A DNA stretch of 64,000 bases from Terrabacter sp. Ter38 (GTDB taxonomy: Bacteria; Actinomycetota; Actinomycetes; Actinomycetales; Dermatophilaceae): positions 248,001-312,000 of the forward strand of contig NZ_JALJRZ010000005.1 of NCBI RefSeq assembly GCF_024519435.1, written 5' to 3'. How positions within the stretch are numbered: position 1 is the first letter of the stretch; the number at the start of each line of letters is the position of its first letter. A program made the translations under genes and the position numbers. Shown here piece after piece: positions 56,282 to 64,000 of the stretch. The notes below the pieces were generated by a model. The model did no database searches. It saw nothing but the letters and a program-made list of their open reading frames with translations, and was not told where the DNA came from.

Positions 56282-56317
56282 AGTGTGCACAATACCTGTG
56301 CACACTATGGCTGCACA
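56271..56317. promoter_or_regulatory. 20-bp-arm palindrome over the arsR promoter and start
   Basis: Perfect inverted repeat 56271-56290 and 56298-56317 around a 7-bp centre (AATACCT). On the minus strand it contains -10 TATTGT 7 bp before the arsR ATG and a -35 TTGTGC 18 bp further back. The ATG and first codons are in one arm, so the operator overlaps the coding start and the mRNA would be leaderless. The mirror arm also spells ATGGCTGCACA on the plus strand. Confidence 0.8.
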
Positions 56318-56390
56318 AGATCTTTGCACGAGCGATTGTCAGGGGTATCGCTGCAGGTCAGGGTAGGTATTCGGCCCCGGTGCCCATGAT

Positions 56391-56419
56391 TTGGGCACGA
56401 GAGTCCGACCCCGTAACAT
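56391..56419 (+). promoter_or_regulatory. rplM-rpsI promoter
   Basis: -35 TTGGGC (56391-56396), 17 bp, -10 TAACAT (56414-56419), about 125 bp before rplM. A 7-bp inverted repeat GTGCCCA/TGGGCAC (56380-56398) overlaps the -35. Confidence 0.6.
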
Positions 56420-56545
56420 GGATGAAGTTGTGCACCGGGCCGTCAGGCGAACCCGTCCTCACCACGTCGTGGACGAGGCGGGCGACGCGGACCGAGCCCA
56501 GCGGCATTCACTGCTCCACCATTTCAGAAGCGAAGGCAGACTCCA

Positions 56546-56989
56546 TTGCGCACGTACACCCCGAAGCCCGGCGAGGTCACTCGCACGTGGCACGTCATCG
56601 ACGCGACCGACGTCGTGCTCGGCCGTCTCGCGAGCCAGGCCGCTGTCCTGCTCCGGGGCAAGCACAAGCCGCAGTTCGCACCGCACGTCGACACCGGTGA
56701 CTTCGTCATCATCATCAACGCCGACAAGGTCGCCCTGACCGGCGCCAAGCTCGAGCAGAAGAAGGCCTACCGCCACTCGGGCTTCCCGGGCGGTCTGCGG
56801 TCGACCTCCTACACCGAGCTGCTCGCCAAGAGCCCCGAGAAGGCCGTCGAGAAGGCCATCCGCGGCATGCTCCCGAAGAACTCGCTGGCCCGCCAGCAGC
56901 TCTCCAAGCTCAAGGTCTACCGCGGTGCCGAGCACCCGCACGCGGCCCAGCAGCCCGTCCCCTTCGAGATCACCCAGGTTGCGCAGTAA
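56546..56989 (+). CDS. rplM: 50S ribosomal protein L13
   Basis: 147 residues from TTG at 56546, an uncommon start fixed by the family N-terminus [34 protein letters not shown] precedes it. L13 is an early 50S assembly protein. Pairs with rpsI 34 bp downstream. Confidence 0.97.
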   Translation: MRTYTPKPGEVTRTWHVIDATDVVLGRLASQAAVLLRGKHKPQFAPHVDTGDFVIIINADKVALTGAKLEQKKAYRHSGFPGGLRSTSYTELLAKSPEKAVEKAIRGMLPKNSLARQQLSKLKVYRGAEHPHAAQQPVPFEITQVAQ

Positions 56990-57023
56990 GCCCCCGGCTG
57001 CTGCGTAGAAAGCGACAAGACAC

Positions 57024-57527
57024 GTGACTGACATCGTGAACGAGGAAGTCCTCGACACCGACGAGCCCGAGCTGACCGAGTACACCTCGGAGTCCGACGG
57101 CTCCGTCGCCGGCGAGCCGAGGCGTGCCCGTGAGGTCTCGACCCCCGGCGCTGCCACCGGTCGCCGCAAGCAGGCCATCGCCCGCGTGCGCATCGTCCCC
57201 GGCACCGGCGAGTGGAAGATCAACGGGCGCACCCTCGACGCCTACTTCCCCAACAAGGTCCACCAGCAGATCGTCAAGGAGCCGCTGACGCTCCTCGAGC
57301 TGGACGGCTCCTACGACGTGCTCGTCCGCGTGCACGGCGGTGGCCCCTCCGGCCAGGCCGGCGCGGTGCGCCTCGGTGTCGCCCGCTCGCTGAACGGCAT
57401 CGACGAGGAGCTCAACCGTCCCGCCCTCAAGAAGGCCGGCTTCCTCACCCGTGACCCCCGCGTCCCGGAGCGCAAGAAGGCCGGTCTCAAGAAGGCCCGC
57501 AAGGCCCCGCAGTACTCCAAGCGCTGA
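57024..57527 (+). CDS. rpsI: 30S ribosomal protein S9
   Basis: 167 residues. The S9 core starts near residue 45 ([34 protein letters not shown]) and ends [12 protein letters not shown], whose C-terminal Arg contacts P-site tRNA. The first 45 residues are an acidic extension. GTG start at 57024. Confidence 0.97.
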   Translation: MTDIVNEEVLDTDEPELTEYTSESDGSVAGEPRRAREVSTPGAATGRRKQAIARVRIVPGTGEWKINGRTLDAYFPNKVHQQIVKEPLTLLELDGSYDVLVRVHGGGPSGQAGAVRLGVARSLNGIDEELNRPALKKAGFLTRDPRVPERKKAGLKKARKAPQYSKR

Positions 57528-57601
57528 TGCTTCGGCTGGCGCCGAGCATCACCGCTTGGCTCCAGTCGCGCTCAGTCGCCTGCAGTCGCAGGCCGCACGA
57601 G

Positions 57602-57626
57602 GGCCCCTGAGCACTGCTCGGGGGCC
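57602..57626 (+). terminator. terminator after rpsI
   Basis: GGCCCCTGAGC-ACT-GCTCGGGGGCC, 11-bp stem with one wobble, followed by TTCGG. A second weaker hairpin (57526-57550) overlaps the rpsI stop. Confidence 0.7.
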
Positions 57627-57741
57627 TTCGGCGTCCGCACCCTCCCTGACCCCCGCTGGCCCGGGGCGGCCCCGGGCCGTACCGAGCCTTCTCTGGGAGT
57701 GGTCGGACGAATCCTTCAGGCTCTCGTGGGAGGCTCGACGC

Positions 57742-60126
57742 ATGCGGATCAGGGGCCTCAGTGGGATGGGCGAGCTCGCGAGCCTCGCGGCCGCAGGAGG
57801 AGCGCTCGCGCTGGCGTGGTCCCGCACGGGGTCCGACAGCGGTGTGATCCTGTGGTGGCTGGCTGTCGTCGGCGTCGGCGTCCTCCTTCCGGGGTGGGTC
57901 CTGGTCCGGTGCGCGCGCGGCGGTGCCATCGAGTCGACCGACCTCGCGTGGGCGGGCCCCACCGGGCTCGGACTCGCGCTGGCCATCTGGCTCGTGGCGC
58001 ACGTGGTGGGGCAGCCGATGCCGACGCTCGTCGTCGGGCCGTTGGTGGTCGCGGTCCTGCTGCTCGTCCCGAGGACGCGACGTCGGATCCTGGGCGCCAT
58101 GGCCGGGGTGAGTGAGCCCTGGTCCGTCGTCTCGATGGTCGTGATCGTGCTCGCCACCGTGCGCTGGATGTGGGTGGCCGGGCTCCATGACGTCGCGCCA
58201 CGTCCGACAGCCACCTACCAGTCCTACTACCAGGACCTGCTCTACCAGACTGCCCTCACCGGTGAGCTGCGTCGCAGCCTGATCCCGGGGTATCCGATGG
58301 TCAGCGGCGAGTCCCTCGGCTATCACTGGTTCTACCACGCGGTGGCGGCCCAGCTCAGCGGGACGGGTCTGGACGACCTCGACGTGGTGACGCGGCTGCT
58401 GCCGGCGACGCTCGTCGTGTTCCTCGTGCTGCTCGGCGCCGCCGTCGGTCGCCAGGTGACCGGGCACTGGAGCGGTGGCGTCGGTGCGGCAGCCGGCGTC
58501 GCCCTGGTGCGGCCGGCGGCGGCCGACACCTGGGGCTCGAACGCCATCGTGCCGGTCCCCGGCTACTGGCAGGTGAGCCCGACGGCCGACCTCGGATGGG
58601 TCTTCGGTCTCGCGCTCGTGGGATGCCTCCTCGCGGTCCTGCGTCGCTCTTCGCGTGACTCGCTGGCCCCCGCAGCTCTCCTGCCGCTCTTCGCCGTGGG
58701 GGCGGCGGGCGCGAAGTCGGCGCAGCTGCCCGTCATCCTCTGCGGCGTGGGTCTTGCCGGCCTGGTCGTCCTGGGACGCCAGTGGCGCCGCAGCCGCCGC
58801 GGAGACGGAGACCTCAGGGGGCTCAAGCCGGTTGCCATCAGGTATGCCGCCTGCCTCGGCATCGTGGCAGCAACCGCCGCCTTCGCCGTCCTCGTCATCT
58901 ACCCCGGCTCCTACGGGCTCCGCCTCGATGTCGCCGCCTGGCCCGCGGCGCAGGCCTCCATGCTCTACCGCACGTCGGACGTCGGCCCTGCCTCGCAGGC
59001 GCTGGCGTACGTCGTGGGCATCGTCCGCCGTTGGGGACCGACCCTGTTGCCGGCCCTGGGCCTAGTCGTCCTCGTTCGGCGTCGCCCGGGCGATCCCGCC
59101 GGATGGATGGGCATCGGGACGGTCGTCGGCGGTGTCGGCGCGGCCATGCTGCTCACGCACCCGAGCGGTAGCCAGTACTACTTCCCGATCGCCGCCCTGC
59201 CCATCGCGTATGCGTTGTCGGGCGCCGGCATCGGGGCCCTCGTCCGGGCCGAGCTGACCACACGGGGTGCAGCCCCGACCGAGAGCCGCAGCCGCGAGAG
59301 CCTGCTGAGGCCGGCCGTCATCGGGGTCATGGTCCTTGGGGCCGCACTCTGCGCGGTCGCCGTGCGTCGTCTCGTCCCCTCCGGGGGGCGTCGGCCCGAC
59401 ATCTCTGCCACCGCGCAGCTGGACCGCGCGCACACGGCGCTGACCTGGGTCGCCCCCCCTCTCGAGATGCTCGCGGTGGTCACGGTGGTCGCGACCCTCG
59501 CGTGGCTCGTCCTGCGTCGAAGAGGGTTCGGGCGCGAACCAGGTGGCTGGCTGGCTCTCGTGGTGATCGCGGGATTCGCGGCCGGCTCCTTCGCGGTGTG
59601 GACCGCCCTCGATCCGGTCGGGCTTCCTGGGCCTGCAGGGAGTGTGGTGGCAACGACGGCCCGGACCAGCCGTCCCGCTGTCACTCCGGCACTCTTCGAG
59701 GCAGGGCAGTACCTACGGCGCCATGCCGACCCGGCCGACGTCGTGGCCACGAACCGCATCTGGAACGGGCGGGCCACCGCCAGCGGCCTCCGGGACAACC
59801 GCGACTTCGCGGTGTCGGCGCTCTCCGGCCTGCGCAGCGACGTCGGGGGCTACGGGTATGCGCCGCGGATGCTCGAAGACGCGACCCCGGGCGTGCCGTA
59901 CGTCGTGGCACCCTTCTGGGACCCGCCGCGGCTCGACGCGGAGCTGGCGCTGATCGAGCGTCCCACGGCCGAGGGGCTCGCGAGCGCGTACCGCACGCAG
60001 GGCGTGCGTTGGATCGTGGCAGACGAGCGCTCGGGCCCCGTCTCGGGCGAGCTGAGCCGCCTCACGGACGTCGTGAGCCACGAAGACGGCGTCTGGTTGG
60101 CTCGGCTGCGGCCACCCAGCTCGTGA
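57742..60126 (+). CDS. large multi-pass membrane protein, GT-C-like
   Basis: 794 residues, at least ten hydrophobic segments (for example LASLAAAGGALALAW, VILWWLAVVGVGVLLPGW, LVVGPLVVAVLLLV) and a soluble C-terminal part of about 170 residues. The first long outer loop has YQSYYQDLLYQTALTGELRR and SLGYHWFYHAVAAQL, resembling GT-C glycosyltransferases that use lipid-linked sugars. The C-terminal AAGQYLRRHADPADVV and VRWIVADERSG also fits. No exact donor or acceptor can be named. ATG at 57742 after GTGGGAGG. It stands between rpsI and glmM, which are adjacent in most actinobacteria. Confidence 0.72.
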   Translation: MRIRGLSGMGELASLAAAGGALALAWSRTGSDSGVILWWLAVVGVGVLLPGWVLVRCARGGAIESTDLAWAGPTGLGLALAIWLVAHVVGQPMPTLVVGPLVVAVLLLVPRTRRRILGAMAGVSEPWSVVSMVVIVLATVRWMWVAGLHDVAPRPTATYQSYYQDLLYQTALTGELRRSLIPGYPMVSGESLGYHWFYHAVAAQLSGTGLDDLDVVTRLLPATLVVFLVLLGAAVGRQVTGHWSGGVGAAAGVALVRPAAADTWGSNAIVPVPGYWQVSPTADLGWVFGLALVGCLLAVLRRSSRDSLAPAALLPLFAVGAAGAKSAQLPVILCGVGLAGLVVLGRQWRRSRRGDGDLRGLKPVAIRYAACLGIVAATAAFAVLVIYPGSYGLRLDVAAWPAAQASMLYRTSDVGPASQALAYVVGIVRRWGPTLLPALGLVVLVRRRPGDPAGWMGIGTVVGGVGAAMLLTHPSGSQYYFPIAALPIAYALSGAGIGALVRAELTTRGAAPTESRSRESLLRPAVIGVMVLGAALCAVAVRRLVPSGGRRPDISATAQLDRAHTALTWVAPPLEMLAVVTVVATLAWLVLRRRGFGREPGGWLALVVIAGFAAGSFAVWTALDPVGLPGPAGSVVATTARTSRPAVTPALFEAGQYLRRHADPADVVATNRIWNGRATASGLRDNRDFAVSALSGLRSDVGGYGYAPRMLEDATPGVPYVVAPFWDPPRLDAELALIERPTAEGLASAYRTQGVRWIVADERSGPVSGELSRLTDVVSHEDGVWLARLRPPSS

Positions 60127-60204
60127 TCCGAGCGGCACTGCGTGGGCGCACACGTGCCTCGTCGTCCCTGATGGCGTATGCCGTGGGGCGTGGTGCCGTG
60201 AGGG

Positions 60205-61377
60205 TCAGCCCACCGTCGCGTGGCTGAGGTCGCACCGGTTCGTGTCGTTGGACCACGTCGCCTGCATCGCGAAGCTGCCGGACGTCGTCGAGACGTTGCC
60301 CGCCCCGCCCGCGCTGCCCCGTGCGATCCACGCGCACTCGTCGGCGTTCTCCTGGCCGGAGTAGGTGCGCGACGTCGTGTTCGTCCATCCGCCGGCCGGG
60401 TTCTGGTCGGTGATCGTCTCGGCGTACTCGTGGCCCTCGACCATGGAGTAGCCGTCGTCGGTGCCCGCGGCGCCGGCGTTGACGAAGTTCTGCCCGCAGC
60501 TCGTGCCCATGTCCATGACGTAGGGCATGTTCGTGAAGGCGATGTCGCCGTACGGGCTGCTCGACCCGACGTAGGGGTCACCGTTGTAGTCGTGCCAGGC
60601 GCAGAACTGCCCGGACGACGTGTTGAAGCCGTCCGGGTGCGTGCCGGTCGGGGAGAGGACGACGTACTGCGCGTCGCGGTTGCTGGCGGCGGTGGTGTTG
60701 CCGAAGTGCGCTGCCGCGCGGACGGCTTCGTCGCCGAGCTGCTTGGCCGTGGCGTTCGCCGGCGCCGCGACCGAGGGGTCGAACCACACGCCGGCGAGCG
60801 CCCCACCGGTCGGGTAGCGCACGTGTGCGGCGCCCGACGGGCAGGAGGTCGCGCCCCTGGCCACGAGTGGCCCGTCGCAGTACTGCGTCATGACGCCCGA
60901 CCACGCCTCGCCGCCCGTCCCCAGGCCCTTGAAGAGCCTCTGGACGATCGGTGCCCCCGCCTTGGGGTCGCCGGTGAAGGTGAGGTTGCCGCCTGAGTCG
61001 GTGCCCTGGCTGCCCCACTGGCTGCCGTAGAACACGAGGTAGACCTTCTCGGCGCCCCCGCTCGTCACCCCGGTCCCGTCGGCGCCGCCGCCGTAGGAGA
61101 GCGTCTTGGACTGGGTGGGCCGTGCGCCCTTGGTCTGGGCCTCCCACCGGTGCATCTGGGTGTTGAGCTCGCGGGTCGGGACCGCGCCGTGGCGGTACGG
61201 GTGGCCGTAGGCCGGAGAGTACGGGTTGGTCACCCCGGCGGCGGACGCCCCTGCGGCAGGCGTGGACGGGGCCGTCCGCGGTGCCGCGGCGGACGCGCCG
61301 AACGCCGTCGCCACGCTGAGGAGGGTGGCGGCCGTTGCGGTGGCTGCGGCCACACGCCGTGAACGTCGAGTGCTCAT
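60205..61377 (-). CDS. secreted protein with GHEYAE motif, possible metalloprotease
   Basis: 390 residues. Signal peptide ([32 protein letters not shown]). The mature part has [31 protein letters not shown] and [22 protein letters not shown], then [21 protein letters not shown]. The H-E-Y-A-E pattern followed by T-x-D recalls zinc peptidases (HExxH with the second His replaced), but the family is not one I can name. Four or more Cys could form disulfides. Convergent with the membrane protein gene. Confidence 0.6.
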   Translation of the reverse strand: MSTRRSRRVAAATATAATLLSVATAFGASAAAPRTAPSTPAAGASAAGVTNPYSPAYGHPYRHGAVPTRELNTQMHRWEAQTKGARPTQSKTLSYGGGADGTGVTSGGAEKVYLVFYGSQWGSQGTDSGGNLTFTGDPKAGAPIVQRLFKGLGTGGEAWSGVMTQYCDGPLVARGATSCPSGAAHVRYPTGGALAGVWFDPSVAAPANATAKQLGDEAVRAAAHFGNTTAASNRDAQYVVLSPTGTHPDGFNTSSGQFCAWHDYNGDPYVGSSSPYGDIAFTNMPYVMDMGTSCGQNFVNAGAAGTDDGYSMVEGHEYAETITDQNPAGGWTNTTSRTYSGQENADECAWIARGSAGGAGNVSTTSGSFAMQATWSNDTNRCDLSHATVG

Positions 61378-61635
61378 CGAGTGCCTCTCTGGGAAGGACC
61401 CGGGAAGGCCCGCGGGTATCGGGCCCCGGGATGCGCACATCGTCTCGATGCGCGTCTGGGAAGTGGATGGGAGCCGCCTGCCAGTTCCCTGCCACTTTCC
61501 GACGCGATGGGAGTGGGTATGTCCGTTGTGACCGGCTCTGGCCCGGCCGGACGGCCGTATGCCGTCGGGGCGGTATCGTCGTGCGAGCAGATCACCCGGC
61601 CCAGTGGGTCGGCCCCCTCGGGAAGGCACACAAGC

Positions 61636-62982
61636 GTGGCTCGACTCTTCGGCACGGACGGCGTCCGTGGTGTGGCGAACAAGGACATCACCGCCGAGCT
61701 CGCGCTCGACCTCTCCGTCGCTGCGGCGCACGTCCTCGGCGAGGTGGGTGCCTTCAACAGCCACCGCCCTGTCGCCGTCGTCGGCCGCGACCCCCGGGCG
61801 TCCGGCGAGTTCCTCGCCGCGGCCACGGTGGCCGGCCTCGCCTCGGCGGGCATCGACGTGCGCGATGCGGGCGTGCTGCCCACACCGGCCATCGCCTATC
61901 TCGTGGGCGAGCAGGACGCCGACCTCGGTGCCATGCTCTCGGCGTCGCACAACCCGATGCCCGACAACGGCATCAAGTTCTTCGCCCGGGGCGGGCACAA
62001 GCTCGCCGACGACCTCGAGGACCGCATCGAGGCGCGGCTGCGCGACGAGTGGCAGCGTCCCACGGGTGGCGACGTCGGCCGGATCACGCCCCTGCTCGAC
62101 GGCGCGGACCGCTACGTCGCGCACCTGTTGTCGGTGCTGCCGCACCGGCTCGAGGGCCTGCACGTCGTGATCGACGCCGCGCACGGGGCCGCATCGGAGG
62201 TCGCCCCGCGTGCCTTCCGTGAGGCCGGGGCGCAGGTGACCGTCATCGGCGGCGAGCCCGACGGGCTCAACATCAACGACGGCTACGGCTCCACCCATCT
62301 CGAGCACCTCAAGGAGACCGTCGTCTCGGTCGGCGCCGACTTCGGCATCGCCCTCGACGGCGACGCCGACCGCTGTCTCGCCGTCGACGCCGCCGGGCAC
62401 GAGGTGGACGGCGACCAGATCATGGCGATCCTCGCGCTCGCCATGAAGGAGCAGGGCGTGCTGCGCGGCGACACGCTCGTCGCGACCGTCATGTCCAACC
62501 TCGGCATGATCCAGGCTCTCGGCGGCGCCGGCATCAAGGTGCTGCAGACGGCTGTCGGCGACCGCTACGTCCTCGAGGGGATGAAGTCCGGCGGCTACAC
62601 GCTCGGCGGCGAGCAGTCCGGCCACGTCGTCATGCTCGACCACGGCACGACGGGCGACGGCACCCTGACCGGGCTCATGCTCGGCTCGCGGGTCGCCGCG
62701 ACCGGTCGGGCGCTCGCCGACCTCGCCGGCATCATGACCCACTTCCCGCAGGTGCTCGTCAACGTCAAGGACGTCGACAAGTCGGCCCTCGAGGCCAACG
62801 CGGCCGTCGCCGATGCCGTGCGTGCGGCCGAGGGAGAGCTCGGGGAGAGCGGTCGGGTCCTGCTGCGCAAGTCCGGCACCGAGCCGGTCGTCCGCGTCAT
62901 GGTCGAGGCAGCCGACGGCGACCAGGCCCGCACCCTCGCCGACCGCCTCGTCGGGGTCGTCAGGGCCGAGCTGTCGCTCTGA
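61636..62982 (+). CDS. glmM: phosphoglucosamine mutase
   Basis: 448 residues, converting glucosamine-6-phosphate to glucosamine-1-phosphate for UDP-GlcNAc and peptidoglycan. [14 protein letters not shown] start, phosphoserine loop [15 protein letters not shown], metal loop [11 protein letters not shown], sugar loop GGEQSGHVV, phosphate-binding [15 protein letters not shown] at 61636 after GGGAAGG. Usually directly downstream of rpsI; here 4.1 kb away. Confidence 0.96.
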   Translation: MARLFGTDGVRGVANKDITAELALDLSVAAAHVLGEVGAFNSHRPVAVVGRDPRASGEFLAAATVAGLASAGIDVRDAGVLPTPAIAYLVGEQDADLGAMLSASHNPMPDNGIKFFARGGHKLADDLEDRIEARLRDEWQRPTGGDVGRITPLLDGADRYVAHLLSVLPHRLEGLHVVIDAAHGAASEVAPRAFREAGAQVTVIGGEPDGLNINDGYGSTHLEHLKETVVSVGADFGIALDGDADRCLAVDAAGHEVDGDQIMAILALAMKEQGVLRGDTLVATVMSNLGMIQALGGAGIKVLQTAVGDRYVLEGMKSGGYTLGGEQSGHVVMLDHGTTGDGTLTGLMLGSRVAATGRALADLAGIMTHFPQVLVNVKDVDKSALEANAAVADAVRAAEGELGESGRVLLRKSGTEPVVRVMVEAADGDQARTLADRLVGVVRAELSL

Positions 62983-63061
62983 ACCGGCCGGACGGCAGAC
63001 GGCCTCCGGTCCGGTCGAAACGGGGTCGAGGGCGGGGCCACTCCTGCGTAGGGTTCGGTCC

Positions 63062-64000
63062 ATGCCCGACGAGACCCTGGTCGCCAACCCGCTGCTCGCC
63101 CCGAGCCCGCTGCCCCACGGGCTGCCGCACTTCGCCCTGATCCGCGACGAGCACTACCGCGAGGCCTTCGACCGCGGCATGGCCGAGCACCTCGCCGAGG
63201 TCGACTCGATCGCGGGCGACCCGGCGCCGCCGACGTTCGAGAACACCCTCGTCGCCCTGGAGCGCGTGGGGCAGACCCTGAGCCGGACGAGCCTCGCCTT
63301 CTTCGGGACGTCGAGCTCCCTCGCCACCGACGCCGTGCAGGCGATCGAGGAGGAGTACGCGCCGCGTCTCACGGCGCACGCCGACGCGGTCCGGCTCGAC
63401 CCGCGCCTCTACGCCCGGATCCGGGCCGTCCACGACGACGAGGCGGCGATGGCCGCGCTCGACCCGGAGTCGCGACGGCTCGTCGAGCGGCATCTCACCG
63501 AGATGACCGTCGCCGGGGCCGGGCTCGACGAAAGCGCGAAGGACCGCCTTCGCGAGCTCAACGGCCGTCTGGCCGGCCTCGGCACCCAGTTCGAGAAGCG
63601 CCTGCTCGCCGACTCCAACGATCTCGCCGTCCTCGTCGACGACGTGGCAGCGCTCGACGGGCTGACCGCGGGCGAGATCTCGGCCGCCGCGGCGGCTGCG
63701 GCCGAGCACGGGCACGACGGCGCCTGGCTGCTCACGCTCGTCCTGCCGACGGGGCATCCCCACCTCGCCTCGCTCACCGACCGCGACCTGCGCCGTCGGC
63801 TCCACGAGGCGCAGAGCTCCCGCGGCAACCGGGACAACGCCAACGACACCAAGGCGCTCGTCCTCGAGACCGTCCGGCTCCGGGCCGAGCGGGCCCGGCT
63901 GCTCGGCTACGACACGCATGCCGCCGCGGCGCTCGCCGACTCCACGGCGCGCACCCCCGAACGCGTCATGGACCTGCTGGGACGCCTCGCCCCGGCCGCG
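63062..64000 (+). CDS. M3 family oligopeptidase, 5' part (runs off the window)
   Basis: First 313 codons of an M3A zinc metallopeptidase, of the peptidyl-dipeptidase/oligopeptidase A group. The start MPDETLVANPLLAPSPLPHGLPHFALIRDEHYREAF and the segments PTFENTLVALERVGQ, RLVERHLTEMTVAG and ALVLETVRLRAERARLLGYDTHA are characteristic of the N-terminal helical half. The HExGH zinc site lies beyond base 64000. TAGGGT is 7 bp before the ATG, so probably leaderless. Cytoplasmic; degrades peptides. Confidence 0.9.
   Translation, partial: MPDETLVANPLLAPSPLPHGLPHFALIRDEHYREAFDRGMAEHLAEVDSIAGDPAPPTFENTLVALERVGQTLSRTSLAFFGTSSSLATDAVQAIEEEYAPRLTAHADAVRLDPRLYARIRAVHDDEAAMAALDPESRRLVERHLTEMTVAGAGLDESAKDRLRELNGRLAGLGTQFEKRLLADSNDLAVLVDDVAALDGLTAGEISAAAAAAAEHGHDGAWLLTLVLPTGHPHLASLTDRDLRRRLHEAQSSRGNRDNANDTKALVLETVRLRAERARLLGYDTHAAAALADSTARTPERVMDLLGRLAPAA

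Noticed and set aside
61378-63087. Extension of the secreted-protein frame by 570 codons upstream on the minus strand
   Set aside because: It is antisense to glmM. The signal peptide begins at the ATG at 61377, which is the natural start.
1-64000. CRISPR arrays, tRNA, rRNA, insertion sequences, prophage
   Set aside because: I looked for repeat-spacer patterns, cloverleaf-like sequences with conserved arms and transposase or integrase motifs, and found none.

Overview
The window is a gene-dense, very GC-rich stretch of an actinobacterial chromosome. The evidence is a WhiB-family regulator, the continuous S10-spc ribosomal protein cluster with adk and map, Lys/Ala-rich tails on ribosomal proteins, frequent GTG starts, and -10-like hexamers placed directly before start codons (leaderless genes). 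A high-GC Micrococcales of the Intrasporangiaceae/Dermatophilaceae type is my inference; there is no rRNA or other taxonomic marker here to prove it. I saw no tRNA, rRNA, CRISPR array, transposase, integrase or phage gene.

Layout. 1-2722: the end of fusA, then tuf with a strong terminator. 2723-8436: a methyltransferase, a WXG100-type secreted protein with a lipoprotein gene overlapping it, another lipoprotein, an M18 aminopeptidase and a DCC-type thioredoxin-fold protein. 8437-18636: rpsJ to rplO in the usual order, starting from a recognisable promoter and ending at a hairpin. 18709-21569: secY, adk, map. 21633-31316: a block separating map from infA. It holds a serine hydrolase, an MFS exporter, a HIT-like protein, a DUF1801 protein, and a two-component system followed by alr-ddl-vanX-type genes. 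31576-35724: infA, rpmJ, rpsM, rpsK, rpsD, rpoA, rplQ. 35806-42168: an AMIN-like secreted protein, truA, two lipoproteins, an ABC-F ATPase, a nitronate monooxygenase and a YbaK protein. 42177-43731: divergent whiB and a MerR/B12-binding regulator. 43891-53068: a 1930-residue amylopullulanase converging on a 1092-residue propeller/LamG/PKD protein. 53318-56281: aldo-keto reductase, MFS transporter and an ArsR regulator with a large palindrome at its start. 56546-64000: rplM, rpsI, a 794-residue membrane protein, a secreted protein with a GHE motif, glmM, and the start of an M3 peptidase.

The backbone is the translation superoperon of actinobacteria (S10-spc-alpha, truA, rplM-rpsI, glmM). It is opened by accessory blocks at map|infA, rplQ|truA, truA|rplM and rpsI|glmM. 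Two regulatory units stand out. First, the histidine kinase/LuxR-type regulator operon and the alr-ddl-vanX operon carry the same 16-bp perfect palindrome upstream of near-identical leaderless promoters, so the kinase pair probably controls a D-Ala-D-Ala synthesis and turnover cassette. Second, whiB and the MerR/B12 gene share one symmetric operator lying across two back-to-back promoters. A third genome-scale signal is a 9-mer, CGTATGCCG, seen about 20 times on both strands, often between genes and once as the two arms of a terminator.
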